DNA of 35,524 nucleotides from Nitriliruptorales bacterium. Its GTDB lineage: Bacteria > Actinomycetota > Nitriliruptoria > Euzebyales > Egibacteraceae. A program made the position numbers and the translations under genes. Below, one piece after another: positions 7,042 to 15,567 of this stretch. Numbering within the stretch: position 1 is the stretch's first letter; each line of letters begins with the position of its first letter. The notes beneath the pieces are model-generated. The model was not told the origin of the DNA and did no database searches. It saw nothing but the letters and a program-made list of their open reading frames with translations. The stretch spans positions 1-35,524 of the forward strand of contig SLNF01000250.1 in NCBI GenBank assembly GCA_007133145.1, written 5' to 3'.

Positions 7042-7093
7042 CGCACGTGCCAGGATCGCAGCGTGGCGCCGGAGTCTCCGGGGGTCCGGCCCA

Positions 7094-8530
7094 TCAGAAC
7101 TGGAAGTAGATGAACGGGGCGACGCCCGGTGGGCCGAGGGCGTCGATGACGACGAGGGCGCCGGCGAGCGCGAGGGCCTGCCCGGCCAGCGGCAGGCGGC
7201 TGAACTGCGCCTGGATCGCCTCGCCGGTGCCCTCGGGGAGGAACTGCACGGCGATCGTCGCGACGATGACCGCGAGCACCGGCACGGTGACGAGCGGCGC
7301 GGGACCCGGCGCGGTGGCCAGCCGGGTGAGCATCGTCGTGGCGACCTCGAAGGACTCGGCGCGGAAGAAGACCCAGCCGAGGCAGACGACGTGGAAGGTC
7401 ACGAGCCAGCGCCGTGTCTCGATCCACCACGGCTCGAGGGGGGCGAGGCCGGGCCGGCGCGGCGCCGGCCGGGCGCGGCGGCGCTCCTCGAGGAAGCGCT
7501 CGAGCGCGAGCCAGCCGCCGTGCAGGGCGCCCCAGGCGACGAACGTCCAGGCCGCCCCGTGCCACAGCCCCCCGAGCAGCATCGTGAGCAGGAGGTTGCG
7601 GTACGTGCGCGCGCGCCCGTGCGCCGACCCGCCCAGCGGGATGTAGAGATAGTCGCGCAGCCAGCGCGACAGCGTCATGTGCCACCGACGCCAGAAGTCC
7701 CGCAGCGTCCTCGCCGCGTAGGGGCGGTTGAAGTTGTCGGGGAAGGTGAACCCCAGCAGCATCGCGCAGCCGATGGCGATGTCGGTGTAGCCGGAGAAAT
7801 CGGTGTAGATCTGCGCGGCGTAGCCGTAGACCGCGATGAGGATCTCCCCCGAGGAGTACGCCGAGGGGTTGGCGAAGACCTCGTCGACGATCGCGCTCGC
7901 GAGGAAGCTCGCGACGACGACTTTCTTGAACAGCCCCGCGGTGATGAGGCCGAAGGCGCGTCCGGTGTCGAGGACCTGCCCGGCGCGCGTCGCGAGCTGC
8001 GGCAGGAACTCCCGGGCGCGGACGATCGGCCCGGCCACGAGCTGGGGGAAGAAGGCGAGGAAGACCGCGACGTCGAGGTGGCTCGCTGGCTCGAGCTCGC
8101 GGCGACCGATGTCGACGACGTAGCTGATCGCCTGGAAGGTGAAGAACGAGATCCCCACCGGCAGGACGATCTCGAGCAGCGGGAACGGCGAGGACACCCC
8201 GAAGCGCGCGAGGAGGTTGGCCATCGAGGCGACGAAGAAGCCGTAGTACTTGAACCAGCCGAGCACCGCGAGGTCGCCAGCCACCGTCCAGCGAACGAGG
8301 GTGCGGCGGCGTTCGTCATCGTCGGCGGCGGCGATGCGCAGCGCCATCACTTGGTTGAAGACCGTGACCCCCGCGAGCAGGAAGAGGAAGCGGGGGTCCC
8401 AGGCGGCGTAGAAGACATAGCTCGCCCCGAGCATGAAGAGCTTCCAGCGCACCGGTTGCGGCGTCAGCAGCCAACTCGCGACGAGCACGACCGCGAAGAA
8501 GATCGCGTACTGCACCGTCGGGAAGAGCAT
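7094..8530 (-). CDS. MBOAT family membrane O-acyltransferase (AlgI/DltB-like)
   Basis: 478 residues with about ten or more hydrophobic segments, the usual length for bacterial MBOAT proteins. Signatures are FFVASMANLLARF, VGISFFTFQAISYVVDIGR, FPQLVAGPIVRAREFLPQL, FSGYTDIAIGCAMLLGF, FNRPYAARTLRDFWRRWHMT and the catalytic-His segment LGGLWHGAAWTF. These match AlgI/DltB proteins that carry acyl groups across the membrane for O-acylation of exported polysaccharides. It is first in a two-gene minus-strand unit with the SGNH hydrolase. Start is ATG 8530; no strong Shine-Dalgarno is seen, but a TAGACT -10 box lies about 75 bases upstream. Confidence 0.93.
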   Translation of the reverse strand: MLFPTVQYAIFFAVVLVASWLLTPQPVRWKLFMLGASYVFYAAWDPRFLFLLAGVTVFNQVMALRIAAADDDERRRTLVRWTVAGDLAVLGWFKYYGFFVASMANLLARFGVSSPFPLLEIVLPVGISFFTFQAISYVVDIGRRELEPASHLDVAVFLAFFPQLVAGPIVRAREFLPQLATRAGQVLDTGRAFGLITAGLFKKVVVASFLASAIVDEVFANPSAYSSGEILIAVYGYAAQIYTDFSGYTDIAIGCAMLLGFTFPDNFNRPYAARTLRDFWRRWHMTLSRWLRDYLYIPLGGSAHGRARTYRNLLLTMLLGGLWHGAAWTFVAWGALHGGWLALERFLEERRRARPAPRRPGLAPLEPWWIETRRWLVTFHVVCLGWVFFRAESFEVATTMLTRLATAPGPAPLVTVPVLAVIVATIAVQFLPEGTGEAIQAQFSRLPLAGQALALAGALVVIDALGPPGVAPFIYFQF

Positions 8531-8602
8531 CGCACCGTCAGCGAGGGCGGCCTGCCCCGGCGCGGAGATGGCACCGAGCGCCCCATCGGGGAGGTCGACG
8601 GC

Positions 8603-8608
8603 AGTCTA
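8603..8608 (-). promoter_or_regulatory. Candidate -10 box for the MBOAT-SGNH operon
   Basis: TAGACT on the minus strand in the divergent region between MBOAT and the PhzF-like gene. It would give a leader of about 65 bases. No good -35 box was found. Confidence 0.35.
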
Positions 8609-8767
8609 CGCAGACGGCTCGTCCACGCGGGCAGGCCTCGACGGCGTCAGCCTCACGGCCCGACGAGTCGGCGGGCGCTGAGCGTGGGTACCGCGGCGGG
8701 GCCCGGCGCTCATGGCAGTCTGCGCGGATGCGGGGCGCGACAGCGGGCCCCCCGGGATGGAGGCGAC

Positions 8768-9433
8768 GTGGGCGCTGAGCAGGCCGACCTGCGCGTGCTG
8801 CGGGTCTTCACCGACGCCGACGGCAGCGGCGGCAACCCCCTGGGGGTGCATCTCGCCGGCGCCGCGGTCCCACCGGTCCACCGTCAGGCCGAGGCCGCCC
8901 GTCTGGGCTTCAGCGAGACGGTCTTCGTCGACGACCCCGAGCGCGGCGTCGTCGACATCCGGACGCCGACGATGCCGCTGCCCTTCGCCGGGCATCCCCT
9001 CGTGGGCGTCGGCTGGCTGCTCGCGCGGGAGGGCGCCGGCCCTGCCGTGCTGCGCCCGCCCGCAGGTGCGGTGCCGACCTGGACGGAGGGCCCGCGGCGC
9101 TGGATCCGTGGGCGCGCCGCGTGGGCCCCGCCGATGGTCTTGTGGGCCTGCGCCTCACCCGCCGAGGTCGAATGCCTGGAGGGGCCCCCGCCGGGTGTGG
9201 GCTTCGCCTACTGCTGGGCCTACCTCGACGAGGAGCGCGGGCTCGTGCGCGCCCGGGCCTTCGCCGAGGAGGCCGGCATCGCCGAGGACGAGGCGACCGG
9301 CTCGGCGGCGCTGCGCCTCGCCGCCGCCCTCGACCGGCCCCTCACGATCCGCCAGGGGGCCGGCTCGGAGCTGCGTGCACGACCCGGACCCGCCGGCACG
9401 ACCGAGGTCGGCGGGCTCGTCGGCTTGGCCTGA
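8768..9433 (+). CDS. PhzF family protein (epimerase/isomerase fold)
   Basis: 221 residues, shorter than the usual 260-300. RVFTDADGSGGNPLGV at the N-terminus, LGFSETVFV with the conserved Glu, PFAGHPLVGVGWLL and, late in the chain, EDEATGSAALRLAAAL are the defining PhzF/diaminopimelate-epimerase-like motifs. Such proteins use the Glu for proton shuttling in isomerisation of small acids; the substrate here is unknown. The start GTG 8768 was chosen because GGAGG (8759-8763) sits five bases upstream and the family N-terminus begins shortly after. The shortness is mainly in the middle of the protein, between the two domains, so activity is uncertain. Dabb and Nif3-like genes follow on the same strand. 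Confidence 0.85.
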   Translation: MGAEQADLRVLRVFTDADGSGGNPLGVHLAGAAVPPVHRQAEAARLGFSETVFVDDPERGVVDIRTPTMPLPFAGHPLVGVGWLLAREGAGPAVLRPPAGAVPTWTEGPRRWIRGRAAWAPPMVLWACASPAEVECLEGPPPGVGFAYCWAYLDEERGLVRARAFAEEAGIAEDEATGSAALRLAAALDRPLTIRQGAGSELRARPGPAGTTEVGGLVGLA

Positions 9434-9540
9434 GGCCGCTCCGCGGCGCGGGTGAGACCGCCGCCCGGGGGGAAGGCACGGGGACGTGACGATGGCGGCG
9501 GCCCGCCGCCGTGGCCGAACCCGAGCCGAGGAGGCATCCC

Positions 9541-9882
9541 ATGGCCGTGACCCACGTCGCGCTGTTCCGCTTCACCGAGGAGTCCACGAGCGGGCAGGTG
9601 GCCGCGTTGGCCGACGGGCTCGCGGGCCTGCCCTCGGAGGTCCCGACGCTCCGCTCGTTCACCTTCGGCCCCGACCTCGGGCTGCTCGAGGGCATCAGCG
9701 ACGCGAGCTGGGACTACGGCGTCGTCGCGACCTTCGACGACGCCGACGGCTACCACGCCTACCGAACCCATCCCGCCCACGTCGCCGTCGTCAAGGAGCG
9801 CCTCTCGCCGATCGCCGCCGACCGCGCGACGATCCAGCTCCACGGTGCCCCGGACCGGCCGGCCCCCCTCGCGAGTCCCTGA
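9541..9882 (+). CDS. Dabb (stress-responsive A/B barrel) domain protein
   Basis: 113 residues. AVTHVALFRFTEESTSGQV at the start, then LRSFTFGPDLGL, WDYGVVATFDDADGYHAY and THPAHVAVVKERL are typical of the single-domain dimeric alpha/beta barrel Dabb family. ATG 9541 is supported by GAGGAGG seven bases upstream; an in-frame ATG ten codons earlier lacks this. The cellular role of the family is mostly unknown; some relatives act in polyketide cyclisation or stress response. It lies between the PhzF-like and Nif3-like genes, probably in the same transcription direction but with its own ribosome site. Confidence 0.88.
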   Translation: MAVTHVALFRFTEESTSGQVAALADGLAGLPSEVPTLRSFTFGPDLGLLEGISDASWDYGVVATFDDADGYHAYRTHPAHVAVVKERLSPIAADRATIQLHGAPDRPAPLASP

Positions 9883-9912
9883 CCCCGGGGTGCGCCGCGC
9901 ACCGGCGATCCC

Positions 9913-9918
9913 TACGAT
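9913..9918 (+). promoter_or_regulatory. -10 box placing the Nif3-like mRNA start at its ATG
   Basis: TACGAT lies eight bases before ATG 9927, and no Shine-Dalgarno is visible there, consistent with a leaderless transcript. Confidence 0.45.
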
Positions 9919-9926
9919 GCGCGGCG

Positions 9927-11111
9927 ATGGTTGACCGCGTGGCGGACTGGGTTGCCCTCCTCGCTGCGGCGTACCCCCCGGGTGATGCCGAGCCCTGGGA
10001 CAACGTCGGGCTGCAGGTGGGCGCGCGCGACGACGCGGTGACGCGGGTCCTCGTGGCCCTCGAGGTCGTCGACGCCGTCCTCGACGAGGCCGCCGACGTC
10101 GGCGCCGACCTCGTCGTCACGCACCACCCCCTGCTCTTCCGGCCGCTCGCCGCGCTCACCCCCGACAGCGCTGCGGGGCGCCTCGCGCTGCGGGCGGCAC
10201 GCGAGGGCCGGGCGGTGCTCGCCGCGCATACGAACTTCGACGTCGCGGAGGAGGCGACGACGACGCCGATCGTCGAACTGCTCGGGCTCGAACGTGTGCG
10301 GCCGCTCGACCCTCGCCCCGACCGCGGCGGGGAGATCGGCAAGCTCACGACCTTCGTGCCGCGCGAGCACACCGGCGCGGTCATCGCCGCGTTGTCGGCG
10401 GCGGGCGCGGGCGTCATCGGCGAGTACGACGAGTGCACCTTCCGCGTGCCCGGGACCGGCACGTTCCGACCGTCGGCGTCGGCGAACCCCGAGCGCGGCG
10501 CGCGTGGTCAGCGCAACGAGGTCGCCGAGGACCGCCTCGAGGTCGAGGTGCGTCGCGACGGGCTCGACGCCGCGCTCGCCGCGCTCGAGGAGGCCCACCC
10601 CTACGAGGAGGTGGCCTACGACGTCTACCTCCTCGACGACCAGCGCCGGCCCCGAAAGGGGCTCGGACGGGTCGGAGCGTTGCCCGAGCCGGCGAGCCTG
10701 CGCGCGGTCGCCGACGCCCTTGCGGTGGGCCTGCCGAGCCCACACCTGCGCGTCGCCGGCGACCTCGACCGCCCGGTGCGGCGTGTCGCAGCCTGTGGCG
10801 GTGCCGGCGACGGACTCATCGGCGCGGCCCTCACCGCCGGGGCCGACCTCTACGTGACCGGCGACCTGCGCCACCATCCCGCGCTCGACGCCCGCAGCCA
10901 GGGCCTCGCGCTCATCGACGCGGGGCACCACGCCACCGAGGCCGCCGCGCTGCCGCTGCTGCGGACCGCGCTCGTCGAGGGCGCCGCCGGCCGCGGCCTC
11001 ACCGCGGCGGTGGCCGCGAGCGCCGTCGACACCGACCCCTGGTCGGCCTACCGTCCGCCACCTCCCGCGGCAGGCGCCGCGGGCCGCGACGAGGAAGGCA
11101 TCGCTCGATGA
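9927..11111 (+). CDS. Nif3-like dinuclear metal center protein (NIF3/YqfO family)
   Basis: 394 residues. Metal-site motifs are visible in order: DNVGLQVG, LVVTHHPLLFRPL (two His), LAAHTNFDVAEE (His and Asp), and late DAGHHATE (His and Glu). Between the two halves of the NIF3 domain lies an inserted PII-like domain (about 135-245, with AALEEAHPYEEVAYDVY), giving the long YqfO-type architecture. The family forms toroidal hexamers; it has been annotated as GTP cyclohydrolase 1 type 2, but the physiological reaction is not firmly known. The stop codon overlaps the ATG of the zinc-ribbon gene (ATGA), implying translational coupling. This pairing is common in actinobacteria. Confidence 0.93.
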   Translation: MVDRVADWVALLAAAYPPGDAEPWDNVGLQVGARDDAVTRVLVALEVVDAVLDEAADVGADLVVTHHPLLFRPLAALTPDSAAGRLALRAAREGRAVLAAHTNFDVAEEATTTPIVELLGLERVRPLDPRPDRGGEIGKLTTFVPREHTGAVIAALSAAGAGVIGEYDECTFRVPGTGTFRPSASANPERGARGQRNEVAEDRLEVEVRRDGLDAALAALEEAHPYEEVAYDVYLLDDQRRPRKGLGRVGALPEPASLRAVADALAVGLPSPHLRVAGDLDRPVRRVAACGGAGDGLIGAALTAGADLYVTGDLRHHPALDARSQGLALIDAGHHATEAAALPLLRTALVEGAAGRGLTAAVAASAVDTDPWSAYRPPPPAAGAAGRDEEGIAR

Positions 11112-11842
11112 CGACGGCCACGCCAGAGCAGCAACGCCAGCTCCTCGACCTCCAGGCCGTCGACACGACGATCCGCCAACTCGAGCACCGTCGCGCGAAC
11201 CTGCCCGAGCAGCAGCAGCTCGACGCCGAGGTCGAGACCCTCGAGCGCGTGCGGGGTGAGCTCGCGACCGCGCGTGAGGAGCTCGCGACCGTCGAGCGCC
11301 GCCAGAGCCGTCTCGAGGGTGAGGTCGCCGCCGTCGACAGCCGGCGGAAGTCCGAGGAGGGCCGGATGTACTCCGGGCAGATCACCTCCGAGAAGGAGCT
11401 CGCGGCGATCCGCGGTGAGCTCAACTCGCTCAAGACCCGCAAGTCCGACCTCGAGGACGAGCTCCTCGAGCTCATGGAGCGCCGCGAGGAGCTCGAGTCG
11501 CTCAGTGAGGAGCTCACGACCCGCCGCGCCGAGCTCGAGGACGCCGTCGAGACGCTCACCCGCGAGCGGGACGAGGCCGCGACGGGCATCGACGCCGAGC
11601 TCGTCGAGCGCCGCCGCGAGCGGGCCGACGTCGCCGAGCCGCTGCCGGCCCCGCTGCTCGCCTTCTACGACGAGCTCCTCGCGCGCAAGCAGGGCCTCGC
11701 CGTCGCCGAGCTCCAGGGGCGGATGTGCGCCGGGTGCCGCCTCGAGCTCACCGCCATCGAGCTCGAGGAGGTCCGCGCGGAGGCGAAGGGCGGCCTGCCG
11801 CGCTGCGAGCAGTGCGAGCGCATCCTCGTCATCGCCAAGTGA
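11108..11842 (+). CDS. C4-type zinc ribbon, coiled-coil protein (CT398/DUF164-like)
   Basis: 244 residues. Residues about 5-180 form a long antiparallel coiled-coil hairpin rich in Glu/Arg/Leu heptads. A conserved turn is marked by EGRMYSGQITSEKELAAIRG. The C-terminal zinc ribbon has MCAGCRLEL and RCEQCERIL, two CxxC pairs. The family (zf-RING_7; Chlamydia CT398, Helicobacter HP0958) binds partner proteins or RNA, and its actinobacterial members are uncharacterised. Start ATG overlaps the stop of the Nif3-like gene by four bases, and rnpB follows 68 bases downstream. Confidence 0.92.
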   Translation: MTTATPEQQRQLLDLQAVDTTIRQLEHRRANLPEQQQLDAEVETLERVRGELATAREELATVERRQSRLEGEVAAVDSRRKSEEGRMYSGQITSEKELAAIRGELNSLKTRKSDLEDELLELMERREELESLSEELTTRRAELEDAVETLTRERDEAATGIDAELVERRRERADVAEPLPAPLLAFYDELLARKQGLAVAELQGRMCAGCRLELTAIELEEVRAEAKGGLPRCEQCERILVIAK

Positions 11843-11897
11843 GGGCACCCCGCCCTGGGGGCGGCGCCATCGGGCGTCGCCGGTCCCCCGCAGTGGG

Positions 11898-11903
11898 TAC
11901 CCT
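11898..11903 (+). promoter_or_regulatory. -10 box of rnpB
   Basis: TACCCT ends seven bases before the predicted 5' end of RNase P RNA at 11911, a correct -10 to +1 distance. It provides an internal calibration for the other TAnnnT boxes in this window. Confidence 0.6.
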
Positions 11904-11910
11904 CGGGGTG

Positions 11911-12285
11911 CGAGGGGAGTTGGCCAGGCGACCGCGGCGGCGCGAGCCGTCGAGGAAAGTCCGGACTCCACAGGGCACGACGCTGGGTAACCCCCAGGCG
12001 CGGTGACGCGCGGGAGCAGCCAACAGAGAGCAGACCGCCGAACGGCGCCCGCCAGGGCGTGCGTGGTGAGGGTGAAAGGGTGCGGTAAGAGCGCACCGGC
12101 GTCGGCGGTGACGTCGACGGCCAGGGAGCCCCGTCGGGAGCAAGGCCAAGCAGGCGCGTCGAGGTGGCCCGCCAAGCGCCAGGTAGGCCGCACGAGCCGG
12201 ACGGTGACGTTCGGCCCAGACAGATGGTCGCCGCCCGGCGGGATGCCGCCGGGCACAGAATCCGGCTTACCGGCCGACTCCCCTC
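11911..12285 (+). ncRNA. rnpB: RNase P RNA, bacterial type A
   Basis: About 375 bases; the catalytic RNA that matures tRNA 5' ends. The P1 helix pairs CGAGGGGAGTTGG (11911-11923) with CCGACTCCCCTCG (12274-12286). Conserved core blocks are GAGGAAAGTCCGGACTCC followed by ACAGGGCA near the 5' end, the central GGTAAGAGCGCACCG, AACCCC-type joining segments, and ACAGAATCCGGCTTACCGG near the 3' end. No protein frame is credible across it. It has its own TACCCT promoter box and follows the Nif3/zinc-ribbon pair, a frequent actinobacterial arrangement. Confidence 0.95.
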
Positions 12286-12459
12286 GTGTCCGGACCCCGA
12301 CCATCCCTCGTCCCTCGCTCGAGGTTCGTCTGAGGTCCCGACGCCGCGGCTGCGGGGGCGCGGCGGCAACCGTGCGCCGCACGGAGGTGGTCGCGCCGGA
12401 CCACCCGCGCGCCCGTCGGTGGTCGGCGTCGGCGCGGTCTGCGGGTCCGCCCGCATCGC

Positions 12460-12465
12460 TATGGT
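12460..12465 (+). promoter_or_regulatory. Candidate -10 box for the polyamine ABC operon
   Basis: TATGGT, about 100 bases before the first gene, fits TAnnnT. The 280-base stretch between rnpB and the operon otherwise shows no gene; it is rich in short GC palindromes (GGGCGGCGCCCGCCC at 12474-12488). Confidence 0.35.
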
Positions 12466-12567
12466 GGTGAATGGGCGGCGCCCGCCCGGGTGGCGCAGCG
12501 TTCGATGAGGTCTTCTCGGCGTCGTGAAGCGCCCAAGGTGGCGTACGGACGGAGGAAAGGACGGCAT

Positions 12568-13725
12568 ATGGTGACGAGACGGTGGGCCTACCTCCTCGCC
12601 CTGGCGCTGCTCGGCGCCCTCGCCCTCGCGGGCTGCGCGGAGGATGCCGGGGAGGCGACCGACGACGACGCAACCGAGGAGGACGCCGCGGTCGACGAGA
12701 CCGAGGACGACGTCGGCGACGCCGAGCAACCGTTCGCCGGCGAGACGCTCACGGTGCTCAACTGGAACGACTACGGCTCGGACCAGGACTACGCCATCGA
12801 GGGCTTCGAGGAGCGCACCGGCGCGACGGTCCGGCACGTCTACCACTCCAGTGGCGAGGAGCTCCGCGAGATCCTGCGCACTGGCGGCATCGGTGAGATC
12901 GACGTCACGAACCCGAACTTCTCCTTCCTCCAGCAGATGGTCGACGAGGGCATGCTGCAGCCGCTCGATGAGTCCCAGCTCGACAACCTCGACGACGTCT
13001 ACGACGACTTCCTCGCGAGCGAGGACCTCTACGCCGACGGCGAGCTCTACGGAGCCCCGTGGGTCTGGGGGAGCACAGGGCTGACGTACAACACCGAGCA
13101 CTTCGACGAGGAGCCCACGAGCTGGGAGGTCCTCTGGGACCCCGAGTGGGAGGGGCAGGTCGGCTTCATGGACAGCCCCATCGAGGCGATCATGCTCGCC
13201 GCCCTCTACCTCGGCGACGACCCCCACGACCCCGACCTCGACGCCGTGCGCGAGGCGCTCGTCGAGATGCGACCCAACGTCGAGCTCTACTGGGGTTCGA
13301 GTGACGACTGGACGCGGGCCTTCACGACCGAGGCGATCAGCGTCGGCAACTTCTGGGCCGGCGACGCCGGCAGCATGATGGCCGAGGGCGAGCCGGTGGG
13401 CTACACGATCCCCGAGGAAGGGGCGGTGGGCTGGATCGACGCCTGGACGGTCGTCGCCGACGCGCCGAACCCCGAGCTGGCCCACGCCTGGATCGACTGG
13501 ATGATCAGCGAGGACTTCCTCGTCGAGTGGGGCGAGGACCCCGCGGGCAACGCCCCCGCACCCGCGAACGAACGGGCACAGGAGCAGCTCTCCGACGAGG
13601 CGAGGGAGCGCATCCAGGCCTTCCCCGAGCAGGTCGAGGACCTCGCGATCATGGGGGCGCTCACCCAGGAGGAGCAGCAGGCCTACACCGACCTCCTCGC
13701 CGAGGTCAAGGCCGGCGTGCAGTGA
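12568..13725 (+). CDS. potD: Polyamine-type ABC transporter substrate-binding lipoprotein (PotD-like)
   Basis: 385 residues. The signal peptide ends in LALAGC (lipobox), so the mature protein is a lipid-anchored extracytoplasmic receptor. About 35 residues that are almost all Asp, Glu, Ala and Thr form a linker before the binding domain (ETLTVLNWNDYGSDQDYAI). Ligand residues known from E. coli PotD seem kept: Trp and Tyr of NWNDY, the Glu in MDSPIEAIML, the Trp of GNFWAGDAGS and the WxD of GWIDAWTV. Spermidine/putrescine specificity is therefore plausible, though not certain. ATG 12568 has GGAGG 12 bases upstream. First gene of a D-B-C-A operon. Confidence 0.9.
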   Translation: MVTRRWAYLLALALLGALALAGCAEDAGEATDDDATEEDAAVDETEDDVGDAEQPFAGETLTVLNWNDYGSDQDYAIEGFEERTGATVRHVYHSSGEELREILRTGGIGEIDVTNPNFSFLQQMVDEGMLQPLDESQLDNLDDVYDDFLASEDLYADGELYGAPWVWGSTGLTYNTEHFDEEPTSWEVLWDPEWEGQVGFMDSPIEAIMLAALYLGDDPHDPDLDAVREALVEMRPNVELYWGSSDDWTRAFTTEAISVGNFWAGDAGSMMAEGEPVGYTIPEEGAVGWIDAWTVVADAPNPELAHAWIDWMISEDFLVEWGEDPAGNAPAPANERAQEQLSDEARERIQAFPEQVEDLAIMGALTQEEQQAYTDLLAEVKAGVQ

Positions 13726-13732
13726 CCCGGCC

Positions 13733-14659
13733 ATGACGGCAGCCAGCGGCGCCGCCTCTCCGCCGTCGGCCGGCGTCCCCCCGCACCGGTCGGCGACGGC
13801 AGCGTGGCGCCGCTGGTCCCGCGCGGGGCTCATGCTCCCGAGCGGGCTCCTTCTCGTCGCGCTCGTCGTCGCGCCGCTCGGGCTCCTCGTCTACTTCGGA
13901 CTGCTCTCCGGCCCCGGCGTCGACGGCCGCGTCACCGGCGAGGAGTGGGGCCGCATCGCCGGGCAGCCCGAGCTCTACGGCCGCCTGCTCCTGCGCTCGC
14001 TGGGGCTCGGCCTCGCGGCCACCGCCCTGACGATCGTCGTCGCGTGGCCGACAGCGTGGGCGCTGTCGCGCCACGTCCGTCGCGTGCGCGCGCTCTACCT
14101 CGCCCTCGTCATCATCCCCCACCTCACGTCGTCGCTGCTGCTCATCTACGCGATGTACGTCCTCATCGCCCCAGGCGGTCCGCTCATGGCCGCGCTCGTC
14201 GGCGTGGGCCTGGCCGGGGCGGGTGACTCGCTGCTCTTCACGAGATGGGCGGTGCTGCTCATGCTCGCCTACCTCTTCCTGCCGTTCATGGTCATCGCGC
14301 TCTACGCCGCCGTCGAACGCATCGACGACACCGTGCTCGACGCCGCCCGTAGCCTCGGTGCCGGGAGTTGGCAGCGCTTCCGTCACGTCGTCCTGCCCCT
14401 GACCGCGCCAGGCATGCTCGCCGGACTCGTCATCGTCTTCACACCCGCGGCCGGGGCGTTCGTGGAGGCGCAGATCCTCGGCGGCACCGACGGGATGATG
14501 TTCGGCACGCTCATCAGCGAGCAGGTCTCACGGGTGAACAACCAGCCGCGGGCCGCGGCGATGTCGGTCATCCTCCTCGTGTCGATCCTCATGCTGCTCG
14601 GCGGTCTGCGCTGGGGCCTGCGCCGGGCCTTCCCCGGTGCCCTGCGGGCGAGGAGGTGA
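13733..14659 (+). CDS. potB: ABC transporter permease, PotB-like
   Basis: 308 residues, about six membrane helices after a short charged N-terminus. First helix GLMLPSGLLLVALVVAPLGL. The EAA motif that docks the ATPase is at about 203-222 (DAARSLGAGSWQRFRHVVLP). FTPAAGAFVEAQILGGTDGMM matches the family segment after the EAA loop (PSLGAFVTPDLLGG in related permeases). It starts seven bases after the binding-protein stop codon and its own stop overlaps the region of the next permease's start. Half of the membrane channel of a PotABCD-type importer. Confidence 0.92.
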   Translation: MTAASGAASPPSAGVPPHRSATAAWRRWSRAGLMLPSGLLLVALVVAPLGLLVYFGLLSGPGVDGRVTGEEWGRIAGQPELYGRLLLRSLGLGLAATALTIVVAWPTAWALSRHVRRVRALYLALVIIPHLTSSLLLIYAMYVLIAPGGPLMAALVGVGLAGAGDSLLFTRWAVLLMLAYLFLPFMVIALYAAVERIDDTVLDAARSLGAGSWQRFRHVVLPLTAPGMLAGLVIVFTPAAGAFVEAQILGGTDGMMFGTLISEQVSRVNNQPRAAAMSVILLVSILMLLGGLRWGLRRAFPGALRARR

Positions 14660-14661
14660 CG

Positions 14662-15561
14662 GTGGCCACGACGACCGAGGCCCCCACCGCGCACCCCGGC
14701 GCCGACACCGCCCTCGACGCGGCCGACGCGCCACGACGCAGCGTGCGTCGGCGGGGACGTCCCGGCTGGCTGGCCTGGCTCTGGCTCGTGCTCGGGATCG
14801 TCTACACGCCCGTCGCCGTCGTCATCGTCCTGTCGTTCAACGCCTCGCGCTACGGCACCCTGCCCTTCCAGCCGACGACGCAGTGGTACGCCGCGCTCGC
14901 CAGCAACGACGCCCTCATCGCCGCGACCGGGCGCAGCATCGTGCTGTCGACGACCGTCGCGCTCGCCGCGGCGCTGCTCGGCACCGCGCTCGCGCTGTGG
15001 ATCGTGCGGGTCGCCCAGCGCGGGGCGACGGTGTTCACCGTCCTGCTCACCACGGCGATCACCGTCCCGTGGCTCATCCTCGCGGTGGCCATGCTCCTCG
15101 TCGCCAACGCCGTTGGCCTCGGCCGCGGCCTGGGGCTGCTCTTCCTCGGCAGCCTCGCCGTCGCCCTGCCCTACGTCGTCCTCGTCGTCGTCGCGCGTCT
15201 GCAGGGGCTCGGCACCGAGCTCGAGGACGCGGCGCGCTCGCTCGGTGCGCGCCCCATCACGGCGTTCCGCCTCGTGACCCTGCCGCTCATCGCCAAGGCC
15301 GTGCTCGGCGGTACGCTCCTCGCCTTCGTCATCACCTTCAACAACTTCCCCATCCACTTCTTCCTCGCCCCGTTCGGCTACAACACCCTGCCGATGGAGA
15401 TCTACACCTTCGTCCTCTCCGGCTACGACCCCGACATCAACGCCCTCGCCACGGTGCTCATCGGTGTCGCGGTGACCGTGGGACTCGTGCTGCTCGCCGT
15501 CGCGCGGCGCCGGGGAGGCGACCGCACCGCAGCCGCCGGCATCGAGGAGGTCTGGGGATGA
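14662..15561 (+). CDS. potC: ABC transporter permease, PotC-like
   Basis: 299 residues. VYTPVAVVIVLSFNASRYG opens the first membrane helix, and six helices are visible. The EAA loop is DAARSLGARPITAFRLVTLP. FVITFNNFPIHFFLAPFGY matches the PotC segment FTLSFDDFVISFFVTGPG in character. Two GTG codons compete. GTG 14656 overlaps its own GGAGG, whereas GTG 14662 has GGAGG (14652-14656) at five bases, so I chose 14662. The start is translationally coupled to the PotB-like stop at 14657-14659. Confidence 0.9.
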   Translation: MATTTEAPTAHPGADTALDAADAPRRSVRRRGRPGWLAWLWLVLGIVYTPVAVVIVLSFNASRYGTLPFQPTTQWYAALASNDALIAATGRSIVLSTTVALAAALLGTALALWIVRVAQRGATVFTVLLTTAITVPWLILAVAMLLVANAVGLGRGLGLLFLGSLAVALPYVVLVVVARLQGLGTELEDAARSLGARPITAFRLVTLPLIAKAVLGGTLLAFVITFNNFPIHFFLAPFGYNTLPMEIYTFVLSGYDPDINALATVLIGVAVTVGLVLLAVARRRGGDRTAAAGIEEVWG

Positions 15562-15567
15562 GCCGCG

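Noticed and set aside
6869..9433. An 854-codon plus-strand open frame ending with the PhzF-like gene
   Set aside because: Most of it is antisense to the MBOAT and SGNH genes. Only the part after GTG 8768, with its own ribosome site, is the PhzF-like protein.
11665..13833. A 722-codon minus-strand open frame across rnpB and the binding-protein gene
   Set aside because: It crosses RNase P RNA and is antisense to a clear lipoprotein; its composition is typical of shadow frames.
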